Positions 15,557-25,700 are shown, numbered from the stretch's first letter. The stretch: DNA of 64,000 nucleotides from an uncultured Bacilli bacterium (GCA_934129885.1 CAKOWU010000001.1:102672-166671), one strand, 5' to 3'. Translations and numbers: made by a program. The notes: generated by a model from the sequence alone, not told the origin.

Positions 15557-17035
15557 TTAATACCCATTTGGATAAAGAACTGATGGATTTACGTGGTGCC
15601 ACTTGGTACCTTGCCAAACTTCGTAGTGGACGTGTGGTCCGGTGGAATCTCCTGTTGAACCGACGTATCCTATTACATCACCTTTGGCGACGGTGGCTCC
15701 TACTTTGGCCGCAATTTTAGACATATGGGCATATAGGGTCATATAGCCATTATTATGGTTTATGACAACGTAGTTACCATAACTATAATGATATTCGGCA
15801 ATCATTACTACACCGTTATTTGTGGCGTAGATGTTTGAGCCATAACCTGTTCCTGATATATCAAGGCCGGTATGAAGTTCACGTCCTTTTCCGAGCGGGC
15901 TATTACGATAGATGTAACCACTTGATATGGTCCAACCACTATCGGTTGGCCAGCCCCAGTTTGTGAGACTACCGACGGTTGGGATATATTTACTACCTTT
16001 TTTGATTATTTTTGGAACGGAATTTTTTATGATTTGTTTATCTTTTGGTTCTACGTAGACGATTTCGCCATTTATTAGTTTTTCTTCTTGTGATACTCTA
16101 TTTATACCATTTTGTCCTTCTTGGATGACTTCTTCACTTCCTAGGACAAGGTTATCGTCGTATTTTTCTTCGGTTTGGTAAGCACTTTCAACATCATTTA
16201 CGGTGTATTTTTCTTCAACGACGCTGATTTGTGGGTTGGTTACGGCGATTTTTAGTTGTTCTCCTGGGTATAATAGGTTTGATTTATTGTTTAGATTATC
16301 GTTTGCGAGTAATAATTCTTCTGGGGATACTTGGTTGCTGAAAGCAACGGTTTCAATGGTATCACCAGCGTTTACGGTATATGATTTTTCCTCATGGTTA
16401 TCACCGTATAACAGGTATTTACTAAGTTCATCTTTATTACTATATATGGTTTTATTAACAGATATTTTTTTCTTTTGGTATGTGATGTTTTCATTGATGT
16501 ATACGTTTTCTATTTTTTCTCCGGTGCCATTTATTTCTAGTTGGTTATCTGTCAAATAAAGGTTATATTTATCTTCGTCTATATATGTGCTGATGATGGT
16601 ATTTACGGCGTCTTTAAATGTTTTTTTGTCTAAGACGTTTATTTTGGTTTTTATTTTTTTATCTTTGCCGTCTTCGTTTATTGTTTTGGTTATGATAAAT
16701 TCATAGCCTTCGACGGTGAAGTTAGCGTCTTTTTTTATTTTGTTATAGATTTGTTTTACGTCTGCTGTTTTTCCATCGTATGTTGTTAGTTTTTCGATAC
16801 GTAGCCCTACAGGTGCATATACTTTTGATACGTTATATTTCTTTTTATAATATTCTCCATTTTCATTAATGTATTTTTCTAATTTATCTTTGGATGAGAT
16901 TACACCAAGACTTTTATTTTCTAGATATACTTTATAGTAATTATTTGGTAATTTTAAACTAGGGGTACTAATCATCAGGGTTATTACGGCAGATATTACT
17001 ACTGCGAATACTATTAACAAGGTATTATTTTTCAA
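15557..17035 (-). CDS. M23 family murein endopeptidase with LysM and G5 domains
   Basis: 492 residues. An N-terminal membrane helix or signal (8-24) is followed by a variable extracellular region, a LysM domain (about 218-264, starting YTVNAGDTIETVA), a G5 domain (about 276-346, ending VPKIIKKGSK) and a C-terminal LytM/M23 domain. The metal site is complete: H388 and D392 in HTGLD, and H468 and H470 in GPHVHYE. It cleaves peptide bonds in cross-linked peptidoglycan. It lies in the dnaB-yycJ-rlmH neighbourhood where WalRK-linked wall genes are usually found, fitting a role in growth or division. Confidence 0.95.
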   Translation of the reverse strand: MKNNTLLIVFAVVISAVITLMISTPSLKLPNNYYKVYLENKSLGVISSKDKLEKYINENGEYYKKKYNVSKVYAPVGLRIEKLTTYDGKTADVKQIYNKIKKDANFTVEGYEFIITKTINEDGKDKKIKTKINVLDKKTFKDAVNTIISTYIDEDKYNLYLTDNQLEINGTGEKIENVYINENITYQKKKISVNKTIYSNKDELSKYLLYGDNHEEKSYTVNAGDTIETVAFSNQVSPEELLLANDNLNNKSNLLYPGEQLKIAVTNPQISVVEEKYTVNDVESAYQTEEKYDDNLVLGSEEVIQEGQNGINRVSQEEKLINGEIVYVEPKDKQIIKNSVPKIIKKGSKYIPTVGSLTNWGWPTDSGWTISSGYIYRNSPLGKGRELHTGLDISGTGYGSNIYATNNGVVMIAEYHYSYGNYVVINHNNGYMTLYAHMSKIAAKVGATVAKGDVIGYVGSTGDSTGPHVHYEVWQGTKWHHVNPSVLYPNGY

Positions 17036-17043
17036 GTTATCAC

Positions 17044-18387
17044 CTACTCTTCTTCTACTCTTTCCATATTAAAGAATGAACTTGTGTTTCTTTTGAAGAT
17101 AAATTCTACAGTTGCGGTTGGACCATTACGATGTTTACCCATGATAAATTCGCTTTTACTGGTGTTCTGGTCGATAGCGGCTTCTTTATTATAGTAATCA
17201 TCACGGTACAGGAATGCGACTATGTCGGCATCTTGCTCGATTGATCCAGATTCTCTTAAGTCTGATAGTAGAGGTCTTTTGTCTTCTCTACCTTCGACGC
17301 TACGAGATAACTGTGCTAGAGCAATGACTGGAATATTTAGTTCCATAGCCATGGTTTTTAGAGAACGAGATATTTCTGATACTTCTTGTTGTCTTTGTCC
17401 TAGGTATTTGGCTGAACCGCTGATTAACTGTAAGTAATCGATGATGACTATGTCGAGACCTTCTTCTGAGTTAGCAAGTCTACGGCATTTTGATCTTATT
17501 TCGCTGACGGTTTGACCTGGGGTATCATCGATAAATAGTTTTTTATCTGACAATCTACTTATGGCTTCGTTTACTCTTTTCCAGTCTTGGTGATCTAGTT
17601 TACCTGTTGTTAGTTTAGGCATTTCTATTTGACCTATTTGGGCAAGCATTCTGGTTACTAGTTGTTCGGCGCCCATTTCCATGTTGAATAGGGCAACGCT
17701 TTTACCGAAGTTTACGGCCATGTTGGTGGCAAGGTTTACTGCAAAAGCAGTTTTACCCATGGCTGGTCTAGCGGCTATGATGATTAGTTCGTTTTCATGA
17801 AAACCTTTAGTTAGTCTATCTAAATCATGGTATCCGGTTGGAATACCTGTTACTTCGCCTTTTTGTTTTGACAGTTCTTCTAGGTCAGATTGGGCTTTAT
17901 ATAAGACGTCTTTGATTTTTTTAAACTCTGTGCTTCTTCTATCTTTTACAACGTCTAGTAATTTTTTTTCGGCACCGTCTAAGAGGTCTCCTATAGCATC
18001 TGTGGATGAGAAACCGTCGGTTACTATGTTGGTTGCGGTTTCTATTAGTCTTCTTCTTAAGTATGTTTCGTTTATAATCTTTATGTATTCATCGACGTTG
18101 GCGGCGGTTGGAACTTTATTTATGACTTCTGCGAGGTATTCTACGCCTCCTACGGTAGATAACTTTTTGTTTTTGGTTAGCTCTGCGGTTACAGTTGTGG
18201 CATCTATTGGTGTAGCACTCTCCATTAAATCTTTAATGGTTTCAAAGAGTTCTTGATGTGCCACGGTGTAGAAGGCTTCTTTTTTTAGTTCTTCTGTTAC
18301 TTTTTGACCAGCATATCTACTCAAAAAAACTGACCCTAGGGCTGCGGCTTCGGCGTCGATGTTTTGGGGCATTATTCTTTCGTTCAT
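17044..18387 (-). CDS. dnaB: Replicative DNA helicase DnaB (DnaC in Bacillus)
   Basis: 447 residues. The N-terminal primase-interacting domain (to about 110) starts RIMPQNIDAEAAALGS. The RecA-like domain carries Walker A AARPAMGKTAFA (about 206-217), Walker B VIIDYLQLI and the C-terminal HRNGPTATVEF. It is the hexameric helicase that unwinds DNA ahead of the replisome with 5'-3' polarity. It starts 10 bases after the rplI stop and is followed by the M23 endopeptidase gene 9 bases away, so it belongs to the gdpP-like-rplI-dnaB operon. No intein is present. Confidence 0.98.
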   Translation of the reverse strand: MNERIMPQNIDAEAAALGSVFLSRYAGQKVTEELKKEAFYTVAHQELFETIKDLMESATPIDATTVTAELTKNKKLSTVGGVEYLAEVINKVPTAANVDEYIKIINETYLRRRLIETATNIVTDGFSSTDAIGDLLDGAEKKLLDVVKDRRSTEFKKIKDVLYKAQSDLEELSKQKGEVTGIPTGYHDLDRLTKGFHENELIIIAARPAMGKTAFAVNLATNMAVNFGKSVALFNMEMGAEQLVTRMLAQIGQIEMPKLTTGKLDHQDWKRVNEAISRLSDKKLFIDDTPGQTVSEIRSKCRRLANSEEGLDIVIIDYLQLISGSAKYLGQRQQEVSEISRSLKTMAMELNIPVIALAQLSRSVEGREDKRPLLSDLRESGSIEQDADIVAFLYRDDYYNKEAAIDQNTSKSEFIMGKHRNGPTATVEFIFKRNTSSFFNMERVEEE

Positions 18388-18396
18388 GGTATCACC

Positions 18397-18834
18397 TTAT
18401 TTTGTTAAGTTTATTTTTAGATTTGCCTCTATGTCTTTATAGAGTTCTACGGTTACAATGGTTGTACCTAGTGTATTTACTGGGACGTCTATTTTTATTT
18501 TTCTTTTGTCTACATCATAACCTTGTTTTTTTAGTTCGGTACTGATTTGTTTAGTACTGATGCTGCCGAACACCTGACCTTCTTTTCCTGTTTTTACTTT
18601 AAAGGTTAGGGTTAGTTTTTCTAGGTCTTTTTTTAGATTGCTATTTAATTTTATTTGGTCTTGCTCTTCTAGATGTTTTTTTAGGTTTTCTGTTTCTAGG
18701 ACTTTTTTACTTGTTTTGGTTTCTAATACGGCTTTATGATTATTTATTAAATAGGTGCCATAACCATCTTTGACTGTTAGGACATCGCCTTTTTTACCTT
18801 GTTTTTTTACGTCTTCTATTAATATTACACGCAT
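18397..18834 (-). CDS. rplI: 50S ribosomal protein L9
   Basis: 145 residues. The N-terminal RNA-binding domain begins MRVILIEDVKKQGKKGD and contains VKDGYGTYLIN, followed by the long connecting helix (about 45-80) and the C-terminal domain KTGKEGQVFGSISTKQI. L9 binds 23S rRNA near L1 and supports reading-frame maintenance. It lies between the DHH phosphodiesterase gene (1 base apart) and dnaB, the conserved Bacilli order. Confidence 0.97.
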   Translation of the reverse strand: MRVILIEDVKKQGKKGDVLTVKDGYGTYLINNHKAVLETKTSKKVLETENLKKHLEEQDQIKLNSNLKKDLEKLTLTFKVKTGKEGQVFGSISTKQISTELKKQGYDVDKRKIKIDVPVNTLGTTIVTVELYKDIEANLKINLTK

Positions 18835-18835
18835 G

Positions 18836-19822
18836 TTATTCCTCCTTTAGAGCATTTTTTATTAATTTTATTATTTCTTTGGTAGTTCCTTTTTCAAATT
18901 GTGCAGCGGCACCTGTGATGTGCCCACCGCCTCCTATTTTATTCATGATACTGGCAACGTTGACTTTTCCCATGGATCTTGCACTTACTCCTGTATTGCC
19001 GTCGTTTAGTTTTCCAACGGCGAATGAGGCTTCGACACCATCAAAACGAAGTAATTCATCGGCAAGGATCGCAAGGTCAACTGGGTCATTTTTATCTTTA
19101 TCGCCCATATCACATAGTAGGTAGCCTTCTTTTATGTAGTAACTTTTTTTGATGTAATCGTGTCTTCTTATGGCGTCGTCTTTGGATTCTTTTAGGATTT
19201 CTTTTTTTAGGACTGGGTCGGCTCCTAATCTAGTTAGGTAACCGGCCATTTTGAAGGTGTTTTCACTAGTTTTTAGGCTATAGGAATGGGTATCTATTTC
19301 CATTCCTGCGCTAAGAAGGGTTATGATTACGGGGTCTAGTGTTTTATTTAGATATTTTATGTATTCTGTTATTATTTCGACAACGCTAGATTTACTGGAA
19401 TTTATATATTCAAATATTGTGTTATCGATATGAGTGGCGCTTGTGGTGTGATGATCTATTACGAAGATATCTTTTATTTTAGTTAATAGCTCGCTATTTT
19501 CGACTATTGCGGGTAACTGTGTATCTAATATGATAAGTAATGTTTCATCATTAATAAGCGTTAATATTTCTTCATATTTACGAAAGTTTATTTCGATATG
19601 ATTATCTTTTAAGGCCTCGATACCTTTTTCTAATGACATGTTTACTTGTTCTTTGGGGAACACGATGTAACAGTCTTTTTTCATTGATTTAATTATTTTA
19701 GATAGTGCGATGGCACTTCCCATTCCGTCTAGATCTGGATGTTTATGGGTCATTAAAACAATATTTGAATGATTTTTAATATTTTCTGTTAGTTTTTGAA
19801 ATAGGTATTCCATTTTTTCCAC
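18836..19822 (-). CDS. DHH/DHHA1 phosphodiesterase, GdpP-like but without sensor domains
   Basis: 328 residues. The DHH domain has H26, D30 and D32 in THKHPDLDGMG and D123-H124-H125 in VIDHHTTS; the DHHA1 domain has the substrate loop GGGGH (297-301). Stand-alone DHH-DHHA1 enzymes hydrolyse pApA, other nanoRNA or cyclic di-AMP. Position is informative: the gene sits immediately upstream of rplI and dnaB, exactly where GdpP (two membrane helices, PAS, degenerate GGDEF, then DHH-DHHA1; about 650 aa) is encoded in Bacilli. I infer that it is the GdpP orthologue reduced to its catalytic half and thus a likely c-di-AMP hydrolase. An NrnA-type role cannot be excluded. Confidence 0.85.
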   Translation of the reverse strand: MEKMEYLFQKLTENIKNHSNIVLMTHKHPDLDGMGSAIALSKIIKSMKKDCYIVFPKEQVNMSLEKGIEALKDNHIEINFRKYEEILTLINDETLLIILDTQLPAIVENSELLTKIKDIFVIDHHTTSATHIDNTIFEYINSSKSSVVEIITEYIKYLNKTLDPVIITLLSAGMEIDTHSYSLKTSENTFKMAGYLTRLGADPVLKKEILKESKDDAIRRHDYIKKSYYIKEGYLLCDMGDKDKNDPVDLAILADELLRFDGVEASFAVGKLNDGNTGVSARSMGKVNVASIMNKIGGGGHITGAAAQFEKGTTKEIIKLIKNALKEE

Positions 19823-19876
19823 CTCTATATCATTATACTATAATTTTGGAGTATTGTCTTTATTTTTGCAGAGAAA

Positions 19877-19897
19877 AAGAGGTTTGTTTTACCTCTT
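19877..19897 (-). terminator. Hairpin terminator at the end of the decayed cassette
   Basis: The arms AAGAGGT and ACCTCTT flank 7 bases, followed by T-rich sequence on the minus strand. It terminates transcription coming from the 20.0 kb remnant, although no intact gene remains. Confidence 0.65.
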
Positions 19898-19935
19898 ATG
19901 TGTTCTTTTCTGTTATATATATGTGGATGGTTAGG

Positions 19936-20056
19936 CTGAGCATTTACCGTTTGTTACGGAGGATATGGCACTGCCATAAAACATAATACTGTGCATAAAA
20001 ATATTATGATTAGTTTTTTTTGTTTATTTTTTTTTATATAACCTTTTTCTACGTTT
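19936..20056 (-). pseudogene. Remnant of a surface-protein leader (frameshifted)
   Basis: On the minus strand a start MKRRKRLYKKK is followed by a stop. With a frame change in the adjacent poly-A tract it continues as NKQKKLIIIFLCTVLCFMAV before another stop. The basic start plus hydrophobic segment matches the leaders of the proteins at 13.1, 26.9 and 53.3 kb. No C-terminal domain remains. The palindrome at 20083-20103 lies just upstream, as in the other cassettes. Confidence 0.45.
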
Positions 20057-20082
20057 CATGTCATTATTTCCACTAAAATGAA

Positions 20083-20103
20083 CGTATAACAGCATATTAT
20101 ACG
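20083..20103. promoter_or_regulatory. Palindromic operator-like site
   Basis: The perfect 7-base arms CGTATAA and TTATACG flank 7 bases, upstream of the leader remnant. Confidence 0.45.
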
Positions 20104-20285
20104 ATAATCATTGGTTATAAATTTCTAGTCTATAGTCAAATATATTTTACTAGAATATTTTTTTAATGCCTCAATTTCTTTGTTTGTTGGCAAATTTCTT
20201 TTTTTATTTTGAAATTTTTTGCACTTTTTTGTATTTTAACTTATATTTTAGATATTTTTACTTTTGGTGTAGTTAACAAAAAAAA

Positions 20286-20307
20286 CATTAGATGTATGTT
20301 TCTAATG
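20286..20307 (-). terminator. Terminator of the LRR remnant
   Basis: The arms CATTAGA and TCTAATG are followed on the minus strand by eight T. It is placed directly after the stop of the remnant at 20327-20563. Confidence 0.7.
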
Positions 20308-20326
20308 CCTTATTATAAAAATATGC

Positions 20327-20563
20327 TTAATTATTACCATTCCAAATTACGGTAGCATTGATGGCACTTCGTGGAAAACTTGTTATTGCATTTTCTTTGA
20401 TTGCCTTTACGCTGTATGGTATTACAACTTTTGCACCATAAGCTTCTGCTTCGTAATCAGTTATGGTTCTTGTTTCGTCCCTATTATCTAATACAATAAA
20501 ACAACGATTTGGAGTTTTAGTTATATTATCTTTGGTGCTTAATTTATATTGGTAATATAATTG
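20327..20563 (-). pseudogene. 3' remnant of a BspA/LRR_5-type surface protein
   Basis: 78 codons without a start codon, opening after a TGA. The translation includes LSTKDNI, then RCFIVLDNRDETRTITDY, VVIPYSVKAIKENAI and a terminal INATVIWNGNN. This parallels LSAKGNI, KCYETSDNGDGTVTITGY, INIPSTIKG and PNATINWLK in the intact protein at 26903-28018, so both the leader junction and the LRR_5 tail are recognisable. The leader helix and the repeats between are lost. It is a decayed paralogue at the junction between the DHH gene and glmM. Confidence 0.65.
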
Positions 20564-20619
20564 TCATATACCCTTCTGGTTTATATATTCTAAAAAGAGA
20601 TTATTTGCACGTAATCTCT

Positions 20620-21936
20620 TTATTTTAGTCTATTTTGTATTTTTGTCCCTAGATCGCTAGCATAGGCTTTGATTATTCTTTCGTTGCTACCTTCTACCAT
20701 AATTCTTATAAGCGGTTCTGTTCCACTTGCTCTTACTAAAACTCTGCCATTATTACCCAAGGTATTGGAAATGATTTCTATTTCTTTTTGAATATATGTA
20801 TCTGTTTTGAAATCATTCTTTTTGTCATTATCTACTTTGATATTAATAAGGACTTGCGGATATTTAGTTATTATTTTAGAAAGTTCTTCTAAGGATTTAT
20901 TATTTTTTTTCATTATTTCTAGTATTTTGATTGAGGTAAGTTCTCCGTCGCCGGTTTTGGCATATCTACTTTGGATTATATGACCTGATTGTTCACCACC
21001 TAAGGTACTATTTTGTTTTAGCATTTCTTCTAATACGTATTTATCTCCTACTTTGGTGGCAATAAATTTTATATGATTATCTTTACAATACTTAATTAGT
21101 CCTAAGTTACTCATAACGGTGCCAACTATGATATTATTTTCTAGTTTATGGTTTTGCTCCATATGGTTTCCTAGAACGGCTAGTTCTATGTCTCCGTCTA
21201 TTATATTGCCTTTATTATCTTTCATGATACATCTATCGGCATCACCATCATATGCGATGATACAGTCATAATTTTCTACGTTTAATGTATCTATATGAGT
21301 TGAACCACAGTTTTCATTAATATTAAGTCCATTAGGATTTGCATTTATAATTGTGTAGTTACAACCAAGACGTGAAAATAAAACTGGAGCGGTGGTGGTG
21401 GCAGCACCATTGGCACAGTCGATTAGGACATTTAGTCCGGTTAGGTCTATGTTTATAACGGAAAGCAGGTGGTTTACGTAGTCTTCTATTGGGTGATAGT
21501 CAGAAAGTATTTGACCGACTTTTTTGGCCGATACTGCGAAGTTAGGGTCATTGATTTTGTCTTCGATGATGTGCTCTAAATCATCTGATAGTTTATAGCC
21601 GGTGCTATTAAAGATTTTGATACCGTTATATTCACTTGGGTTATGACTGGCTGAAACGGCGATACCGGCAGAGGCCTTATATTTTTCCGTTAAATATGAT
21701 ACGGCTGGTGTTGGTATGATGCCGAGGTTTATAATATCTATTCCTGATGAACACAGTCCAGCGATTAGGGCTGATACGAGCATATCACCACTTATTCTAG
21801 TATCTTTACCAATTACGACTTTGTGGTTTTCTTCTGGTGTAAATGTACTAGCAAGAGCGACACCTATTTTCATAGCTAAGGTGGCGGTTAGTTCTTGGTT
21901 TGCGAATCCTCTTATTCCGTCTGTTCCAAATTTCAT
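20620..21936 (-). CDS. glmM: Phosphoglucosamine mutase GlmM
   Basis: 438 residues, full length. The catalytic phosphoserine is S97 in VSASHNP, the metal loop is DGDADR, the sugar loop GEQSGH, and the C-terminal phosphate loop RASGTEPLIRIM. It converts glucosamine-6-phosphate to glucosamine-1-phosphate for UDP-GlcNAc synthesis in the cytoplasm. It overlaps the LbH acyltransferase gene upstream by 4 bases (ATGA), which suggests that both act on glucosamine phosphates in the same pathway. Confidence 0.98.
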   Translation of the reverse strand: MKFGTDGIRGFANQELTATLAMKIGVALASTFTPEENHKVVIGKDTRISGDMLVSALIAGLCSSGIDIINLGIIPTPAVSYLTEKYKASAGIAVSASHNPSEYNGIKIFNSTGYKLSDDLEHIIEDKINDPNFAVSAKKVGQILSDYHPIEDYVNHLLSVINIDLTGLNVLIDCANGAATTTAPVLFSRLGCNYTIINANPNGLNINENCGSTHIDTLNVENYDCIIAYDGDADRCIMKDNKGNIIDGDIELAVLGNHMEQNHKLENNIIVGTVMSNLGLIKYCKDNHIKFIATKVGDKYVLEEMLKQNSTLGGEQSGHIIQSRYAKTGDGELTSIKILEIMKKNNKSLEELSKIITKYPQVLINIKVDNDKKNDFKTDTYIQKEIEIISNTLGNNGRVLVRASGTEPLIRIMVEGSNERIIKAYASDLGTKIQNRLK

Positions 21937-22601
21937 TTTTGTGCCTCTTTTCTTATTATGTCTGTTTCATTTTTTACTATGGTATTTGCTTCTATGGTTC
22001 CTCTTACTCTGGTTAGGGGATATATTGTTGCGTTTGAATTAATAATAGTGCCTGGAAATATAACGCTATTACAGCCAATATTAACGTAGTCTCCTATAAT
22101 GGCACCCATTTTATTAAGGTTCGTATTAATGATAGTGTTATCTTTTTTTAGGGTTATACAACTTTTATCTAGTTTTTGATTTGATACTATGACACCTGCG
22201 GAGAGATGTGAGTGATATCCTATTATACTATCGCCAACATAGTTGAAGTGTGGTATTTGGCAATTATCAAATACAATACTATTTTTTAGTTCACAACTGT
22301 TACCTATAACACAGTTTTTACCAACTATGACGTTTGGTCTTAAATAGGCACAGTGTCTTATTTCGGCGTTTTTGTCAATAATGGCTGGCCCTACTATTTT
22401 GGCACTAGGGTCTATGGTGGCGGTTTTGGATACCCATATGTTATTATCTTGTCTAATGTATTTTGTTTTATCTAAAGTGTTTCCAATTTTGATTATCCAT
22501 TCCCCTATGTTATTCATGATTTTTGAGATATCACCGCTACTGATGAATAAATCTTTACTGATAGTGTGATTTATATTAACTATTTCATTAATTTTTAACA
22601 T
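21933..22601 (-). CDS. Left-handed beta-helix (hexapeptide) acyltransferase, GlmU C-domain-like
   Basis: 222 residues from the ATG at 22599-22601, which has a strong RBS (GAGGGAGG); an earlier in-frame ATG has none. The core (about 70-210) is a left-handed beta-helix of hexapeptide repeats, e.g. IDPSAKIVGPAIIDKNAEIRHC. It contains the GlmU-like block LRPNVIVGKNCVIGNSCELKNS and an active-site-like HFNYVGDSIIG. There is no pyrophosphorylase domain. Coupling to glmM suggests it acetylates glucosamine-1-phosphate, with uridylyl transfer encoded elsewhere. Other sugar N- or O-acylations remain possible. Confidence 0.8.
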   Translation of the reverse strand: MLKINEIVNINHTISKDLFISSGDISKIMNNIGEWIIKIGNTLDKTKYIRQDNNIWVSKTATIDPSAKIVGPAIIDKNAEIRHCAYLRPNVIVGKNCVIGNSCELKNSIVFDNCQIPHFNYVGDSIIGYHSHLSAGVIVSNQKLDKSCITLKKDNTIINTNLNKMGAIIGDYVNIGCNSVIFPGTIINSNATIYPLTRVRGTIEANTIVKNETDIIRKEAQK

Positions 22602-22736
22602 AATTTGCCTCCCTCGTATAATATATTTTGTAAACATTTTTTACTTACAATTTATTATTCTTTGTTATTGTTAAGTTAATTTTATCATTAAGATTATATG
22701 ATGTCAAAACTGTTTTTATTAAAGTTTATAGTATTT

Positions 22737-22771
22737 AAAAATTAGTAACCGTTTAATGATCACTAATTTTT
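22737..22771 (-). terminator. mfd terminator
   Basis: The arms AAAAATTAGT and ACTAATTTTT flank the mfd stop codon region, ending in T-rich sequence on the minus strand. Confidence 0.7.
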
Positions 22772-25700
22772 TTTGCTTTATTTATTATTTTTAATAGGTC
22801 TAAAAGATAATACAAGAAATGTTTATCTAGTTTAACGATATCAAGAGTGATTAAAAGATTATCTTGCTTTTGAGAAAATCTAAACATTCTTGATAGTTTA
22901 GATGTTTCATAGAATAGATACTGTCCATCTAGGTCTTTTGTTATTTCTTTTGGTACTGTTATTTCAATAAAGTTTTTAGTCTGTCTTATTTGAGTTATTC
23001 CAAGTTTTTGAGCTTCTTTTTCAAATAATTCTTCGTACATATATATTTCTAGGGTTTCTGATACTTTACCAAATCTATCTTCTAGTTCCTCTTTGATTTC
23101 ATTTAATTTTTGTTCGGTATCGATGGTATTTATTTTTTTATGAATTTCTATTTTTAGGTCATCTTCTGTTACATATTTATCTTCGATGCTTGTTTCGATA
23201 TTGATTAATGGTGTAGCATGTTCTTCTTTGTTTTCTATCTTTTCACCTTTGGCTTTACGAATTTCTTCATTTAACATTTCTAAGAACATTTCAATTCCTA
23301 CACTATCGATAAATCCAGCTTGTTCTTGTCCTAAAAGGTCACCGGCACCTCTTATGGAAAGATCACGCATAGCGATAGCAAAACCACTACCTAAAGATGT
23401 AAAGTCTTTAATTACTTTTAATCTTTTGGTTGCAACTTCGGATAATATTTTGCTTTTATTATACATTAGATAACAATATCCTATTTTATTACTACGTCCT
23501 ATTCTACCTCTTATTTGATATAGTTGTGATAAACCAAAATGGTCTGCATCGATTATAATAAGGGTATTTACATTGGCAATATCTATTCCTGTTTCGATAA
23601 TAGTTGTGCATAGTAGGCAGTCGAATTCATGATTATTAAATCTATTCATGACTTCTTCTAATTCTTGTTTTGGCATTCTACCGTGCGCTATTTCTATTTT
23701 TATACCTGGTACTAATTGCTGTATTTTTGCCTGCTGCTGTTGCATTGTTTCAATATTATTAAAAAGTATATATATTTGGCCGTTTCTCGCTAATTCTTTA
23801 CCTATGGTTTCTTTGATTATTTGGTCATTTTCTTCTAACACGTAGGTTTGAATTGGATATCTTTCAGCGGGCGGGGTTTCTATCATTGAAAGGCTTCTGA
23901 TACCAGCGATGGACATTTGTAAGGTTCTTGGTATTGGGGTTGCTGATAAAGTTAAAACATCGATATTGTTTTTATAGTTTTTTATCTTTTCTTTATGTTT
24001 AACACCAAATCGTTGCTCTTCATCGACGACTAAAAGACCTAGGTCTTTGAATTCTACATCATTTGAAAGTATACGATGTGTACCAATTAAAAGGTCGATT
24101 TTACCTTCTTTTAATTTATTTAATGTAGTCTTTACGTTTTTTACAGAAACAAATCTATTTAATACTTCAATATTAACAGGAAATGATTTAAATCTTTCGA
24201 TAGCATTTTGATAATGCTGAGAAGATAATATGGTTGTTGGGCATAGTATGGCTGCTTGTTTACCAGAGAGTATACATTTAAATATGGCTCTAAAGGCTAC
24301 TTCGGTTTTACCATATCCAACATCACCGCATAGTAATCTATCCATTGGCTTATTACTTTCCATGTCTTTTTTTATTTCTTCTATTACTTTTATTTGGTCT
24401 ACTGTCGGGGGGTATTTAAATTCTTTTTCAAATTCTATTTGATTTTTATCATCTTTATTAAAGGCAAAACCTTTTTTTGTTTCTCTTAATGCATATAATT
24501 TAAGCAAGTCCTCCGCAATATTTTCGGCTCTTTTACGGGCTCTTGCTTTGGCTTTTTGCCACTCTTTACTACCTAATTTATTAAGTTTAGGTACTGTGCC
24601 CTCTTTACCCGAAAATTTACTTATTAATTCGATTTTTTCTACTGGAATATAAAGTTTATCTCCACCTTGGTATTCTATGGTTAGATAATCTTTTTTTAGA
24701 CCATTTTTTATTATGGTTTTAAGTCCCAAATATTTACCTATGCCATGGCTCCCATGAACAATGTAGTCGCCTTTTGATAGTTTCGTTATGTCTTTTATTC
24801 TAGTGCCAAATCTAAATTTAGTTTTATAGGTATATTGTTCTTGCTGGTTAAATATTTCTTTTGGTGTTATAACTACACAATTATCCGTTTCAAATCCTTG
24901 TGTCATTTTTTGAATGACAATATTTATTTTGCCTAGATATATTTGATTTATATTTGTAAAAACATTTGGTATATCAGGTATGTATTCTGTTATTTTATTT
25001 ACTTGATATCTATCGTTTAAAGCAATTAAGACTGTTTTTTTAGATTTTTGACATTGTTTTAAAATGGTAGGCAGTCCTTCAAGGCCTTTTTTTAAGGGAA
25101 GAAGTTCTTTAGCGGTGTAGTTAAAGGCATTTGGTGTGTTAGAATTTATGTCTTCAAATATTATTGGATTTCTATTTTGAATGTCATAAAAATCATTCAT
25201 ATATTTTTGTTTAGGTGGAAGATTTTGCCCAATATTATAGTTCATTATTTCTTCGGTAAGAAGGTCATAGTTGAGTTTTAGAGCACTGTAGTTATCATAG
25301 ATGACAAGAGGACTATCTAAATATTGTTCTATATTTGTCACTGATACGTATTTTGGCATATCACGATATGGTATATCAAAAGTATCTTTGTCTATTAGAA
25401 ATTCGGTGTTTGGATATATACATGTTTCGGTGATGTTTTTTATGGTTCTTTGGGTGGTAACGTCGAATATTTTTATTTGATCAATAATGTTATCCCAGAA
25501 TTCTATTCTGATAGGATTTTCCTGATTTATAGGATAAATATCGATGACGAAGCCTCTGACTGCGAGTTCCCCAGTCATTTTGATGGTTGTTTCTCTTTTA
25601 TAACCAATATGATATAGTTTTTGAATAAGAGATTTGGTAGTATACTTATCGCCTTGTTTTAAAGTAATATAACTTTGTTTAAAATTTTCTTTTGGGGGAA

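Noticed and set aside
25110..25135. GTGTAGTTAAA inside mfd as a further cassette edge motif
   Set aside because: It lies within an intact coding region and is best seen as chance; it was used as a caution for the motif finding.
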